Origin: Platycarya strobilacea
Lineage: Eukaryota; Streptophyta; Magnoliopsida; Fagales; Juglandaceae
Reading direction: 5' to 3'
NCBI GenBank assembly: GCA_036898215.1
Contig: CM072552.1
Span: forward strand, 18,718,255 to 18,782,254
Length of the DNA stretch: 64,000 nucleotides
Shown here: positions 24,501 through 35,148 of the stretch, piece by piece
How the letters are laid out: the number at the start of each line of letters is the position of its first letter
Numbering within the stretch: the first letter of the stretch is position 1
The notes under the pieces: generated by a model
Databases searched by the model: none
Told to the model about the DNA's origin: nothing
The model's input: only the letters and a program-made list of their open reading frames with translations
Position numbers and translations under genes: made by a program

Positions 24501-24783
24501 ATTTTTGCTTTCATGGGATCTCTTCCCTCTTCTGCATTTCCAAAAGTCTTTATTTGATACTTGTTTTCTCATCATTATTGGGATAGGACTCAGGTTGATA
24601 TTGGATGGAAGAAAGGGATTGAGTCAATTCTTTGATTTTGGTCTAAATATGCCCAAAACAATTCTTATTCCAGAGCTTTAAAGCCAACTTAACCTCTTTC
24701 AATTTCTTGGAAGTATGAAAGCAGGGGTGCCGACCTAAGGTAAGCTCCAAGCTTGTTGAACAACGAGCTGACAAGAAGGGTCC
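21561..24783 (-). pseudogene. LINE B ORF2, C-terminal part (RT, zf-RVT, RNase H)
   Basis: Fragments in order on the minus strand: 24211-24471, the linker before RT (HQLINTRDQIEQEIIHHFST); 23472-23663 and the neighbouring frame, RT motif IHPSRGLREGDPISHFLF and FLFADDLLFF (catalytic FADD kept); 23071-23481, RT thumb (IKYLGLPLIFSKSK); 22482-23042 (186 residues), FGGLGFRLTSNFNQALLNKL and ARVWSDPWI; 22059-22250, zf-RVT (CNSAEETTSHFFLNCPLTRI); 21561-21791, RNase H (GEAYAMLEGVK, VIAGDSQIAL). Several frameshifts and stops make it nonfunctional, though it is less decayed than LINE A. Confidence 0.85.
24779..24783. repeat. Target-site duplication of the compound LTR element (left)
   Basis: GGTCC precedes the TGATTACGCC terminus here and recurs at 33090-33094, directly after the terminal ...CACTCATCA. 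Five-base duplications are typical of LTR retrotransposon integrase. Confidence 0.85.
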
Positions 24784-26344
24784 TGATTACGCCCAAAGAA
24801 TAACGCGGTCGTTTGCAGTATAACTTTGGGGTGTCGATTCCACAGGGAGATGGATTGAGAAATTGAAGAACAGTAACGAAATTAACAAAAAGATTTAGAT
24901 GATTGCGAAAAGTAAAGCATCGGGAATCCTTTGTATATAATTGGTATTTTAATTATTTTCGATTCATTAATAACTCAATTGAAAATTCTATGTCCAAATT
25001 TTCAATCGGAAAATAAAACATTAATAACCAGTTTTAAATCAAATGTAATCTTTTGAAAAATCATTCGTCACAATATAAGAACAGGAATTGTTATCGATAT
25101 TAAAGAAATTCAACGTCGACAATATACTCGTAGAGCAATATTGCAGCAGAGAATTAAATTAAAATAGATAACCAATTGAACCAAACATAATCAAAGGATT
25201 ATTGCATTTAATAGAAAAAGCATGACTGAATCTATAAATGAAATAAATTCTAAGATTATTTGGTGACGAAAACATTTATAATAAATTTCGAATGACTAAA
25301 CCAAAGAGTTTAATATTTGAAGAACACATATATGAATCAAAAACAATTACAAATACCATCATATATACAAATTCATCCCTAGCTCTACTAGAAAATTAGT
25401 TACACATATTGAAAATATGCAACAAAAATTCTCTAAGGGATAATATGGAAGAGCCAACCATTATTTTCTTCTCTCTTCTTTGGTTTTTCTTTTCTTTTCT
25501 CAAGCTCTCAAAAACAATGTATCTTCCAAGGCATCCAAGCACACTAAGCATGGTCTTAGAACACACACCCCTCCCTTCTATTTATAAGCATCCTTCATGC
25601 AAGTTGTCATGACAAAATCATCACAATTTCAACTTGTTTTGCCATGTGCCATTCTTGAATCCAAGTGATTTGTGAGTTGTCATTTTGATCATTTGTTTTC
25701 CCACCATGCATGAGCTGGATTTTGCTTGTAGGTTGAGTGTTTCAATTTTGCTTCTCTATCTATTAGTTGTCTTGTATGACTTAATATCTTGTGGTCAAAT
25801 AATTTGTCTTGAAGAAACTTGAGTGCACTTCATCTTGTATTTGGATTTGATGCAAGTGGCTGAAAAATATCCAGGAACGTCAAGTGCAGGTGCGTCCACT
25901 TGATGGTTGATTTTGTCTTAGATTGAGTGGATATCTCTTCAAACACAAAACATAAAAGTTATAGATATTTCTCTTGCGGTTCTATATCATCTTGAATCAG
26001 CTCAATCGGAGATTAGATGAGAGAGTTATGCCCATTTTACGAAAAGATGTCAAAACTGTCTGAAATTCCGCAATTATCTTTATTTGCTCCTAATGTCTCC
26101 ATTTGTGTCCTAAATCAAAATATAAGAATAATGAGTATATTTAGGCATCAAATAAGAATAAACTTTTAAACATTAAGAGAGGAAAATATGGCATTTTATA
26201 TTCTCATCAATATATTAAATCATGCTTATATCTATCTCAAGATAAATGACCATTAATTTTATTAACATGAGTTATATCCATTGTTTTCTCATTTCTTTTA
26301 GTATTTAAATAGAGTATTTAAAGTGCATTTTTGTGCACTCATCA
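24784..26344 (-). repeat. LTR copy 1 (3' LTR)
   Basis: 1561 bp, with TG...CA ends. It differs from copies 2 and 3 at very few positions seen by eye, such as GATGATTGCG for GATGAGTGCG and TTTAAAGTG for TTTAGAGTG. A 67-codon frame at 25409-25612 recurs in all three LTRs and is probably not a gene. Confidence 0.9.
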
Positions 26345-26358
26345 CACCCCCCAACTTA
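26345..26358 (-). other. Polypurine tract next to LTR copy 1
   Basis: The minus strand reads AAGTTGGGGGGTG directly before the LTR start TGATGAGTGC, the usual place for plus-strand DNA priming. No equivalent tract adjoins LTR copy 2. Confidence 0.7.
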
Positions 26359-27065
26359 CTCATTGCTAGTCCCTAGCAATTTTTATGCAAAATGATGAGA
26401 AAGACCAAAGAAAATCACACATAGGGGCCATCAAGACACATTTTTCAAATTTACATATAAAAACAATCTTAGAAATTCAATAACCCTTTCACAAGTAATT
26501 CAAATATAGCAATCCACAGAGTGTGTATGTGTTCCAAACTATTTTTATCAAATCAGAGGTTTCGACACATGCAACATTAGAATATCTTAAGCAAAAAGGT
26601 TCAACTCCATAACTCACGGGTATAGAAGTGTTTCATGTATGGGTTCTCTCTATGGAGTTGACAAAAGTGTACATTTACTCTCATGGAAATTTAGCCAATT
26701 ATATATAAGTAACAAGTAAACATTGATCTTATGATAGGAATACTAACAAATGAGATTTCCACCGTTCTTTCCACAAGCATACTTAGGATCGGAAAAATCA
26801 ACACAAATGGTTGTAATGTGGCTTAGGGTTGGGGTTCATAAGAAGAAAAGGTGAAGAGATTTCAAAAACTTCCAAGTATACACAAAAGGGAATCTATTAA
26901 ATTTTTCAGTAGACTATACTTTCCTTTTGATGTACTTTTCAATTTTTTAGATTTTTGACTAAGTACACTTTTCCATCTTCTTTTGCCACTGGTGTCTTCG
27001 CAATTTGATGAACTCTTTCATGAATAATTTGATGGACACATCTAGCACCATGCCATTTTTGTCAT

Positions 27066-27106
<41 letters not shown>

Positions 27107-27144
27107 CTACTAAAAAAAAAAAACTACAAATTCTTTTACCGTCT
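26359..27144 (-). other. Short internal region of the left half-element
   Basis: About 0.8 kb between the polypurine tract and the primer-binding site. No coding frame is visible. It includes a T34 run at 27067-27100. This is what remains after a large internal deletion. Confidence 0.6.
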
Positions 27145-27161
27145 CCCCGGCAACGGCGCCA
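27145..27161 (-). other. Primer-binding site (tRNA-Asp type) of LTR copy 2
   Basis: The plus strand CCCCGGCAACGGCGCCA equals the 3' end of plant tRNA-Asp(GUC) with CCA, so the minus-strand RNA can pair with that tRNA. It lies five bases from the LTR border. Confidence 0.85.
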
Positions 27162-27166
27162 AAATT

Positions 27167-28727
27167 TGATTACGCCCAAAGAATAACGCGGTCGTTTGCA
27201 GTATAACTTTGGGGTGTCGATTCCACAGGGAGATGGATTGAGAAATTGAAGAACAGTAACGAAATTAACAAAAAGATTTAGATGAGTGCGAAAAGTAAAG
27301 CATCGGGAATCCTTTGTATATAATTGGTATTTTAATTATTTTCGATTCATTAATAACTCAATTGAAAATTCTATGTCCAAATTTTCAATCGGAAAATAAA
27401 ACATTAATAACCAGTTTTAAATCAAATGTAATCTTTTGAAAAATCATTCGTCACAATATAAGAACAGGAATTGTTATCGATATTAAAGAAATTCAACGTC
27501 GACAATATACTCGTAGAGCAATATTGCAGCAGAGAATTAAATTAAAATAGATAACCAATTGAACCAAACATAATCAAAGGATTATTGCATTTAATAGAAA
27601 AAGCATGACTGAATCTATAAATGAAATAAATTCTAAGATTATTTGGTGACGAAAACATTTATAATAAATTTCGAATGACTAAACCAAAGAGTTTAATATT
27701 TGAAGAACACATATATGAATCAAAAACAATTACAAATACCATCATATATACAAATTCATCCCTAACTCTACTAGAAAATTAGTTACACATATTGAAAATA
27801 TGCAACAAAAATTCTCTAAGGGATAATATGGAAGAGCCAACCATTATTTTCTTCTCTCTTCTTTGGTTTTTCTTTTCTTTTCTCAAGCTCTCAAAAACAA
27901 TGTATCTTCCAAGGCATCCAAGCACACTAAGCATGGTCTTAGAACACACACCCCTCCCTTCTATTTATAAGCATCCTTCATGCAAGTTGTCATGACAAAA
28001 TCATCACAATTTCAACTTGTTTTGCCATGTGCCATTCTTGAATCCAAGTGATTTGTGAGTTGTCATTTTGATCATTTGTTTTCCCACCATGCATGAGCTG
28101 GATTTTGCTTGTAGGTTGAGTGTTTCAATTTTGCTTCTCTATCTATTAGTTGTCTTGTATGACTTAATATCTTGTGGTCAAATAATTTGTCTTGAAGAAA
28201 CTTGAGTGCACTTCATCTTGTATTTGGATTTGATGCAAGTGGCTGAAAAATATCCAGGAACGTCAAGTGCAGGTGCGTCCACTTGATGGTTGATTTTGTC
28301 TTAGATTGAGTGGATATCTCTTCAAACACAAAACATAAAAGTTATAGATATTTCTCTTGCGGTTCTATATCATCTTGAATCAGCTCAATCGGAGATTAGA
28401 TGAGAGAGTTATGCCCATTTTACGAAAAGATGTCAAAACTGTCTGAAATTCCGCAATTATCTTTATTTGCTCCTAATGTCTCCATTTGTGTCCTAAATCA
28501 AAATATAAGAATAATGAGTATATTTAGGCATCAAATAAGAATAAACTTTTAAACATTAAGAGAGGAAAATATGGCATTTTATATTCTCATCAATATATTA
28601 AATCATGCTTATATCTATCTCAAGATAAATGACCATTAATTTTATTAACATGAGTTATATCCATTGTTTTCTCATTTCTTTTAGTATTTAAATAGAGTAT
28701 TTAGAGTGCATTTTTGTGCACTCATCA
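27167..28727 (-). repeat. LTR copy 2 (middle LTR)
   Basis: 1561 bp, nearly identical to copies 1 and 3; one private difference is CCCTAACTC for CCCTAGCTC. Its left side has a primer-binding site, as a 5' LTR should. Its right side meets noncoding sequence with no polypurine tract, so it is not a regular 3' LTR for the right half. Confidence 0.9.
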
Positions 28728-29418
28728 CAATATTGGCTCAAAATTGGCTGCTAGGGATCTATGATGAAAAGGCTCAGCTTGAAAGGCTCAAACGTTAATC
28801 CTAAGTTGACTTTCGTCATATCCCAAGTATATCCACCATCTTACCACAAACCATGTAATGATATTCTCAAAAGAAGTGTCAAATTCAACAGATCAATGGA
28901 TACTTATCACAATTTCTGTATTTGTAAGCTCTCAATTCTCACAAAATTCACATGAATACTTGAGCAAAATAATTCTTTAGTTACATGTGTCAAATCACCA
29001 TATTACCACAAAGTTTGGAGAAGTGCATAAATGGCTCTGTGGATGTTTTAGCAAAATGATTTAAAATGGGTTTGTTGAATTCACCAAGATGGTTATGAAA
29101 GAGCATGAGTATCATGTGTGAAAAGATGCCTGTGTAAAAAAATTTGGCAATTTTTTATATATTGATTGAAATATGCCACAGAGTTTAAATAACAGATTTG
29201 TATTTCCACCCCCTAACTTAAATGAAACATTGTCCTCAATGTTTAATAATCAAAATTGGATGGGGAGTAACTAAAAAGGGTAGGATACACCTGATGTGTG
29301 ATGTAGATAGCTCGCTAAGCGTCAAAAGTAGTGATCTGAAATGACAAAATGATACTATCCTGCAAACAAAAATAAAGAAAACAGTAGTAAATAAAAACAA
29401 AACAAAACAAATAAGATG

Positions 29419-29455
<37 letters not shown>

Positions 29456-29501
29456 TGATAATAATTATAATAATAATAATAATTATTGTTGCATGCTGTG
29501 G
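28728..29501 (-). other. Noncoding 3' internal region of the gag-bearing half
   Basis: It lies downstream of gag where pol would be. It holds TTGAGGACAATGTTTCATTT and AAGTTAGGGGGTGG (minus strand, near 29200-29240), a signature often found after pol in Athila/Tat-like elements. This suggests that pol was cleanly deleted. The (AAT)n microsatellite at 29419-29485 lies in it. Confidence 0.5.
29419..29485. repeat. (AAT)n microsatellite
   Basis: About 20 trinucleotide repeats with GATGAT interruptions, directly downstream of the gag stop. Confidence 0.9.
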
Positions 29502-31235
29502 TCAAAGTTGGTAGACCAAGTTTACAACCGGACTATCTTCCACTTCTTGAACTATTCCTCCTGGGTCAAAAACGAAACGCTTATTTGCCCAATAAACTCG
29601 GTGCTCGAGCTTCACAGGTAGGTGGCAAGGCTTTAGATTAACTTTTGGTACTTGCCCACTTGAAGGAATTTGTTTTTCATTTTTCTCAAGAAACTCCTCA
29701 AACTTCGGTTGCCAAGCCCGTGTACTATAATCTTGAGTATTGTCAAAAATTGCACAAATATTAGCTACATCAGATGAATCACTGATAGGATTATACTCAA
29801 AATCAACAATAAAATTCTCAAGGGGATCAGAATCATGAGTTGTGAAAACTTCCCTGTCTATGAGTGAGTCAATCATATATATCTGCTGGCACTCGTGATT
29901 CTTCACAGTTTCTTGTGCCATATGTTGACCATGAGGTACAGACTGAGCTTGAGAAGGGAACTTACCTTGCTCATTTACACTCAAGAAGCTCGTTAATTTA
30001 GACACCTGGCTCTTTATCTCCTTTTGTTCTTCAACAACCTGCATAATTAAAGACTCAAATTTTTGGTTAGTCTTACCCTGTACTTCAATAAATGCATGCA
30101 AAGTGTCTTCTAAAGAAATTCTAGAAGATTGAGGTGCATGGTATGGTGCAGGATATGATCTAGAAGGTTGTGCAGACTGCTGGTTTTCAGACTTCCAGCT
30201 GAAGTTGGGATGATTATGCCATCCTCTCATGTTAGCATGTGTAGGACAGTCTTGGGCATGATGATCTACCCCACCACAGACAACACATGGTCCAAAAGAT
30301 TCTGCATGATTAGCCATGTGTGTTGGTTTTGAGTTTTTGGTTTTTAATAACTCTAATTCTCTGGTGAGCATTTCAACCTTAGCCTTAAGGTTATCCTCTT
30401 CCCTTAGATGGTAAATACCACCACTCGGGTTTCCTGTAGGTCGTGACCTGTTTGTGCTATCAGTAGCACTAGGTCCAGTCCAAGTATGAGCTTTTTCAGC
30501 AAGCTCATTGAGGTACTCTATGGCCTCATCGGGATTTTTTTGTAAAAATTCTGCATTGCACATCATTTCCACGAATTGATGTTCCCTTGGTGTAAGCCCT
30601 TCATAAAAATAACTTACTAAGCGCCAATTCTCATATCCATGGTGGGGACACATACTCAGCAATTCTTTAAATCTTTCCCAAGACTGGTACAAAGTCTCAC
30701 TATCCTTTTGTGCAAAGGTAGAGATTTGTCTTTTTAAATCATTAGTCTTATGTTGGGGAAAGTATTTATTGAAAAACACTTGAGTCATCTCACTCCATGT
30801 TCCAATAGACCGTGGTCTTAGTGAGTACAACCAACTCTTAGCTTTATCTTTCAAAGAAAAAGGAAAGAACTTTAGCCTTACCGTGTCGTCAATGGTATTT
30901 TGACTGTGGAATGTTGCAACTACTTCCTCAAATTCCCTAATATGAACATAGGGGTTTTCATTTTCTAGACCATGGAAAGTCAGAAGTAATTGTATCATTC
31001 CTGTTTTGAAATCTACATGACGAACATTAGGTGAGAACATAATACAGGATGGTGTGGCTGTTCGTGCGGGATGAAGATAATCTTGGAGGGTTCTAACAGG
31101 TTGGTCCACGTGTTCACTCATCGCGTCAGAATTGGAAGAACTATCAAACAAGTGATTAGAAAAATTAGATTCTGAATCTGATTCTAGCACGGGTCTACTA
31201 GCAAACCGTCCAAAAGTGTCTCTATACCTGCGCAT
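29502..31235 (-). CDS. gag: LTR-retrotransposon Gag polyprotein (intact ORF, no pol)
   Basis: 577 uninterrupted codons starting MRRYRDTFGRFASRPV. Gag forms the cytoplasmic particle that packages element RNA. The Retrotrans_gag domain lies about residues 70-215 (FHGLENENPYVHIREFEEVV, LKFFPFSLKDKAKSWLYSLR, SETLYQSWERFKELLSMCPH). A helical segment follows (REEDNLKAKVEMLTRELELL, about 280-300). A CCHC zinc knuckle, CVVCGGVDHHAQDC, is at about 316-329 (CX2CX4HX4C intact). The C-terminal part (LDxF, PVKLEHRVYW) resembles the gag-protease linker, but the frame stops before any protease motif. An intact gag without pol would need enzymes from a related element. The start codon sits about 270 bases from the primer-binding site, as expected. 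Confidence 0.85.
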   Translation of the reverse strand: MRRYRDTFGRFASRPVLESDSESNFSNHLFDSSSNSDAMSEHVDQPVRTLQDYLHPARTATPSCIMFSPNVRHVDFKTGMIQLLLTFHGLENENPYVHIREFEEVVATFHSQNTIDDTVRLKFFPFSLKDKAKSWLYSLRPRSIGTWSEMTQVFFNKYFPQHKTNDLKRQISTFAQKDSETLYQSWERFKELLSMCPHHGYENWRLVSYFYEGLTPREHQFVEMMCNAEFLQKNPDEAIEYLNELAEKAHTWTGPSATDSTNRSRPTGNPSGGIYHLREEDNLKAKVEMLTRELELLKTKNSKPTHMANHAESFGPCVVCGGVDHHAQDCPTHANMRGWHNHPNFSWKSENQQSAQPSRSYPAPYHAPQSSRISLEDTLHAFIEVQGKTNQKFESLIMQVVEEQKEIKSQVSKLTSFLSVNEQGKFPSQAQSVPHGQHMAQETVKNHECQQIYMIDSLIDREVFTTHDSDPLENFIVDFEYNPISDSSDVANICAIFDNTQDYSTRAWQPKFEEFLEKNEKQIPSSGQVPKVNLKPCHLPVKLEHRVYWANKRFVFDPGGIVQEVEDSPVVNLVYQL

Positions 31236-31506
31236 GCAAAGTAAAGAAAAGCGTAATACTGAAAAAAAAAATAATTACGAAAATAAAACTAAAATAAAAT
31301 AAAGATGCAGAAAGCTAAAAAGAAAATGAACGAAGCTACCACTCTCTTTTTTTTTTTTTGATGATTTCACACCTAGTACACACTTGGAAGTAAAATGGTA
31401 GGAAAATATAGTGTATAAGCTATACTCCAATGTGGAGAGGTATGGATGATGTAGATATGAAAAGAAAAGGCCATATGTGTATAAGCTACAAATTCTTTTA
31501 CCGTCT

Positions 31507-31523
31507 CCCCGGCAACGGCGCCA
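31507..31523 (-). other. Primer-binding site (tRNA-Asp type) of LTR copy 3
   Basis: It has the same CCCCGGCAACGGCGCCA (plus strand) and the same five-base spacing to the LTR as at 27145. This marks copy 3 as the 5' LTR of the gag-bearing half. Confidence 0.85.
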
Positions 31524-31528
31524 AAATT

Positions 31529-33089
31529 TGATTACGCCCAAAGAATAACGCGGTCGTTTGCAGTATAACTTTGGGGTGTCGATTCCACAGGGAGATGGAT
31601 TGAGAAATTGAAGAACAGTAACGAAATTAACAAAAAGATTTAGATGAGTGCGAAAAGTAAAGCATCGGGAATCCTTTGTATATAATTGGTATTTTAATTA
31701 TTTTCGATTCATTAATAACTCAATTGAAAATTCTATGTCCAAATTTTCAATCGGAAAATAAAACATTAATAACCAGTTTTAAATCAAATGTAATCTTTTG
31801 AAAAATCATTCGTCACAATATAAGAACAGGAATTGTTATCGATATTAAAGAAATTCAACGTCGACAATATACTCGTAGAGCAATATTGCAGCAGAGAATT
31901 AAATTAAAATAGATAACCAATTGAACCAAACATAATCAAAGGATTATTGCATTTAATAGAAAAAGCATGACTGAATCTATAAATGAAATAAATTCTAAGA
32001 TTATTTGGTGACGAAAACATTTATAATAAATTTCGAATGACTAAACAAAAGAGTTTAATATTTGAAGAACACATATATGAATCAAAAACAATTACAAATA
32101 CCATCATATATACAAATTCATCCCTAGCTCTACTAGAAAATTAGTTACACATATTGAAAATATGCAACAAAAATTCTCTAAGGGATAATATGGAAGAGCC
32201 AACCATTATTTTCTTCTCTCTTCTTTGGTTTTTCTTTTCTTTTCTCAAGCTCTCAAAAACAATGTATCTTCCAAGGCATCCAAGCACACTAAGCATGGTC
32301 TTAGAACACACACCCCTCCCTTCTATTTATAAGCATCCTTCATGCAAGTTGTCATGACAAAATCATCACAATTTCAACTTGTTTTGCCATGTGCCATTCT
32401 TGAATCCAAGTGATTTGTGAGTTGTCATTTTGATCATTTGTTTTCCCACCATGCATGAGCTGGATTTTGCTTGTAGGTTGAGTGTTTCAATTTTGCTTCT
32501 CTATCTATTAGTTGTCTTGTATGACTTAATATCTTGTGGTCAAATAATTTGTCTTGAAGAAACTTGAGTGCACTTCATCTTGTATTTGGATTTGATGCAA
32601 GTGGCTGAAAAATATCCAGGAACGTCAAGTGCAGGTGCGTCCACTTGATGGTCGATTTTGTCTTAGATTGAGTGGATATCTCTTCAAACACAAAACATAA
32701 AAGTTATATATATTTCTCTTGCGGTTCTAGATCATCTTGAATCAGCTCAATCGGAGATTAGATGAGAGAGTTATGCCCATTTTACGAAAAGATGTCAAAA
32801 CTGTCTGAAATTCCGCAATTATCTTTATTTGCTCCTAATGTCTCCATTTGTGTCCTAAATCAAAATATAAGAATAATGAGTATATTTAGGCATCAAATAA
32901 GAATAAACTTTTAAACATTAAGAGAGGAAAATATGGCATTTTATATTCTCATCAATATATTAAATCATGCTTATATCTATCTCAAGATAAATGACCATTA
33001 ATTTTATTAACATGAGTTATATCCATTGTTTCCTCATTTCTTTTAGTATTTAAATAGAGTATTTAGAGTGCATTTTTGTGCACTCATCA
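31529..33089 (-). repeat. LTR copy 3 (5' LTR)
   Basis: 1561 bp. It carries the most private differences, including CTAAACAAAAG, GGTCGATTTTG, TTATATATATT and GTTTCCTC. About seven or eight differences from copy 1 over 1.56 kb imply a recent insertion. Confidence 0.9.
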
Positions 33090-33844
33090 GGTCCCTAACC
33101 CAGAATTCCTCAAAAGTGAAAGGTTTAAAGTGGGCTTGAGTGCCAATAGTGTCCAGGATAATAGGGGCATGGTCTGAGGAGAGAATAGGGAGATGGGTCA
33201 CCGTGGCATTAGGGAATAGGGCAGTCCATAAATGGTTAGCAACACCCCTATCTAACCTCTCCTTGATGTTACCTAGTCCTTGCCTATTATTATTCCACGT
33301 AAACTTCAGACCACTAAACCCCATATCAACTATTCCATGATTATCCATGAATTTTAAAAGTCCGGATCGAGAAAAGGAGGATGCAAAGGGCTTCCCCCTG
33401 TTTTTCCGACTGCTGTAGAATAGCATTAAAGTCCCCAAGAATAACCGTAGGACCTCCAAAAACATTGATATATTTATCTAAATTGTCCCAAAATTTCCAT
33501 TCTTGATTTGTAGTAGCCAAGCAATATGTTAAGCAAACTAACTAGGGCTCATGCTTAAGACTCGAGTAAACTAAAACGACTATCATATTAGCATCACTAT
33601 ATATAAGTTCCAGATCGATGTTTGACTTCCAAACACATAAGAGACCACCCCATTTAAAAGGAGGTGGTGTACTTAAATACAAGTCAAAACCTAGTCTTTT
33701 AAAAACCTTAGAAACCTTATCATTACTTAATAGAGTCTTAGATAGGAAGATAATGTCAAGTTGGTGAGACCTGATATTAGCTCGTAAGCTTTGGATTACA
33801 AGGGGACGAGCTAACCCCCTGCAATTCCAGGATAAAATCTTCAT
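33090..33844 (-). pseudogene. LINE B ORF2, N-terminal endonuclease part
   Basis: It starts at an ATG at 33842-33844 with MKILSWNCRGLARPLVIQSL, the typical first residues of the plant L1 endonuclease. GGLLCVWKSNIDLELIYSD and, in 33043-33465, GIVDMGFSGLKFTWNNNRQG and LPILSSDHAPIIL follow; the conserved SDHAP is the catalytic His region. A stop or frameshift separates 33542 from 33465. The coding region passes into LTR sequence at 33089. Confidence 0.8.
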
Positions 33845-33846
33845 AC

Positions 33847-34338
33847 TTATGAGGGTGGCAATTTCGACCCTGCCCCATCGGCCTCCTCTGATAGTGTGAA
33901 CAATTGAAAAGTCTGAGTCTGAAAATAATTACAAGTAGTTATATCCCCTACGCGAAGGTACGGTGAGTACCTAGTTTTCTTGGCACTTTGCATCATTTGG
34001 TCCTGTCTCTTATCTTTGCTTTTAACTTTATGGTATTGATCAACATCCAATGAGAGCTTGTTGATTCCTAAGGAGACCTGAGTACCTTGTTTGTTAGAGA
34101 TGAACTCTTGCCCGATGGTTGCCTCTATATGAGAAGGATCACTCTTTCCATGGCGTCCATTGAGTGCTTGTGAGTGTCCAATGCTACCTATTTTCCTTTC
34201 TGGCTAAAGATGAATACTTGCCCTGAGGTGGTCTCTAGATGAGAGGGATTACTTTTTCTATTATGTTCCATGTCCGCCGAAGGAGAGGTAAGAGTGAGGT
34301 TAACAAGATTCGAGGAAAGAGAAGAATTCAAATGAGGG
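33847..34338 (-). pseudogene. LINE B ORF1, C-terminal part
   Basis: A polar, low-conservation tail ends EEADGAGSKLPPS with its stop at 33847-33849, two bases before the ORF2 ATG. That close spacing is typical of plant L1 elements. Its N-terminal half is at 38998-40533, across the second LTR insertion. Confidence 0.6.
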
Positions 34339-34730
34339 TGTCAACACTCCTGTTCACGCTTGGGATCGCACATGAACTGAAACGTTGGAGATGAGCAATA
34401 TAAGGAAGTTCACCTCTCGTCATATCATATACGTGCATTTTTTTTAAACAATAAATAAAGGTTTTTGCAATAGAAAAATGGTCAAGCCTTTTTACAATAT
34501 ACATCACATGGTTTAATAATTTTAATATCCCAAAATAGCTTCATTAAGATAATAATAACATAATTCATCAGTTCATAAGCTGTTCCTTCTTCTAAAACAG
34601 AGGAAGACCCCAAGATACTTAAAACAAAATAAATATGATGAAACAAGTGCTGACCCCACAACCTGCTATCTAGAAGGAGGCTCGTCTTTGACCTCCTTCA
34701 CATCAGGACCAAAAAGGAACTAGGTCAATC
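34339..34730 (-). repeat. Truncated LTR end (3' LTR remnant)
   Basis: Matches 35149-35545: TGTTCACGCTTGGGAT, AAGGAAGTTCACC, AAGACCCCAAGATACTTAAA and CCTCCTTCACATCAGGACCA all recur in order. The similarity ends at about 34730, where gag-like sequence starts. Confidence 0.75.
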
Positions 34731-34950
34731 CTACTAGTTCCGTCATTTGGCGGATAGCCTTAGCTATCGCTTGCCCTCCATCCATTGGGGCATTTAGTGC
34801 TTCTCCTGTCTCAGGTCGAGGAGGAGTAATTAATGGGGCCTTCCCTATCGTAGGCGTGATAGGGCTCGAAATGTTCCCTACTGGTGGCATCACGTGCCTC
34901 GGGGTAGAGGCGCATCGCTTTCCTCCTACCATAATATTCCTAAAAAGCAC
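34720..34950 (-). pseudogene. N-terminal gag-like fragment of the deleted LTR element
   Basis: 76 codons, Pro-rich (GNISSPITPTIGKAPLITPP), placed about 185 bases after the primer-binding site where gag should start. It ends at the junction with LTR sequence. No gag domain remains, so the call rests mainly on position. Confidence 0.4.
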
Positions 34951-35134
34951 AAAATTGTTGCGTGAGTTACCCTAACTCTATGATTCCGATTCTCATCACT
35001 CAACCTGTTATCACATAAAGGCATCATCTTCAACCAACCTTTCTAAGAGTTTAAGCCTATTACTAAAATATCATAACATATACCATGTGATTCCTCTCCT
35101 AGGACATGTGGTTTTTATCTAGAGACTTAACAGT

Positions 35135-35144
35135 TCTGATACCA
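35135..35144 (-). other. Primer-binding site (tRNA-Met type)
   Basis: The plus strand TCTGATACCA matches the 3' end of plant initiator tRNA-Met; the minus strand gives TGGTATCAGA. It lies four bases from the LTR border at 35149. Confidence 0.75.
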
Positions 35145-35148
35145 TCGC

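Larger units (their letters stand above)
21303..24783 (-). mobile_element. LINE B, 3' part (RT C-terminal half to 3' end)
   Basis: First of three blocks of one minus-strand L1 element. Its 3' end is the A-rich AAAGAAAATAAAAA (minus strand) near 21303. At 24783 it is cut by the compound LTR element and resumes in the same orientation at 33090. The three blocks sum to about 6.5 kb, the size of a complete plant L1. Confidence 0.85.
24784..33089 (-). mobile_element. Compound gag-only LTR retrotransposon with three LTRs
   Basis: Three 1561-bp direct repeats (24784, 27167, 31529) enclose internal regions of 822 and 2801 bp. The outer flanks share GGTCC, so the whole array behaves as one insertion into LINE B. 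On the minus strand each LTR runs TGATGAGTGC...GGGCGTAATCA. tRNA-Asp-type primer-binding sites follow the middle and right LTRs, and a polypurine tract precedes the left one. Only gag is present; protease, RT, RNase H and integrase are absent. The layout fits the non-autonomous TR-GAG class, here with an LTR-recombination tandem. The tRNA-Asp primer and the gag suggest Ty3/gypsy, perhaps the Athila/Tat side. Confidence 0.85.
33090..34338 (-). mobile_element. LINE B, middle part (ORF2 endonuclease start and ORF1 3' end)
   Basis: Continues LINE B after the LTR insertion. The first five bases, GGTCC, are the right target duplication. At 34338 the second LTR element begins. Confidence 0.8.

Noticed and set aside
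25409..25612. A 67-codon frame repeated identically at 27792 and 32154
   Set aside because: It occurs only because it lies in the three LTR copies. It has no domain and sits in low-complexity sequence, so it is not called as a gene.
29236..29505. Tyr-rich 89-codon minus-strand frame
   Set aside because: It translates the AAT microsatellite and retroelement noncoding sequence.
24784..33089. Three regularly spaced repeats as a CRISPR-like or segmental array
   Set aside because: TG...CA ends, primer sites, a polypurine tract, gag and a 5-bp duplication identify them as LTRs.
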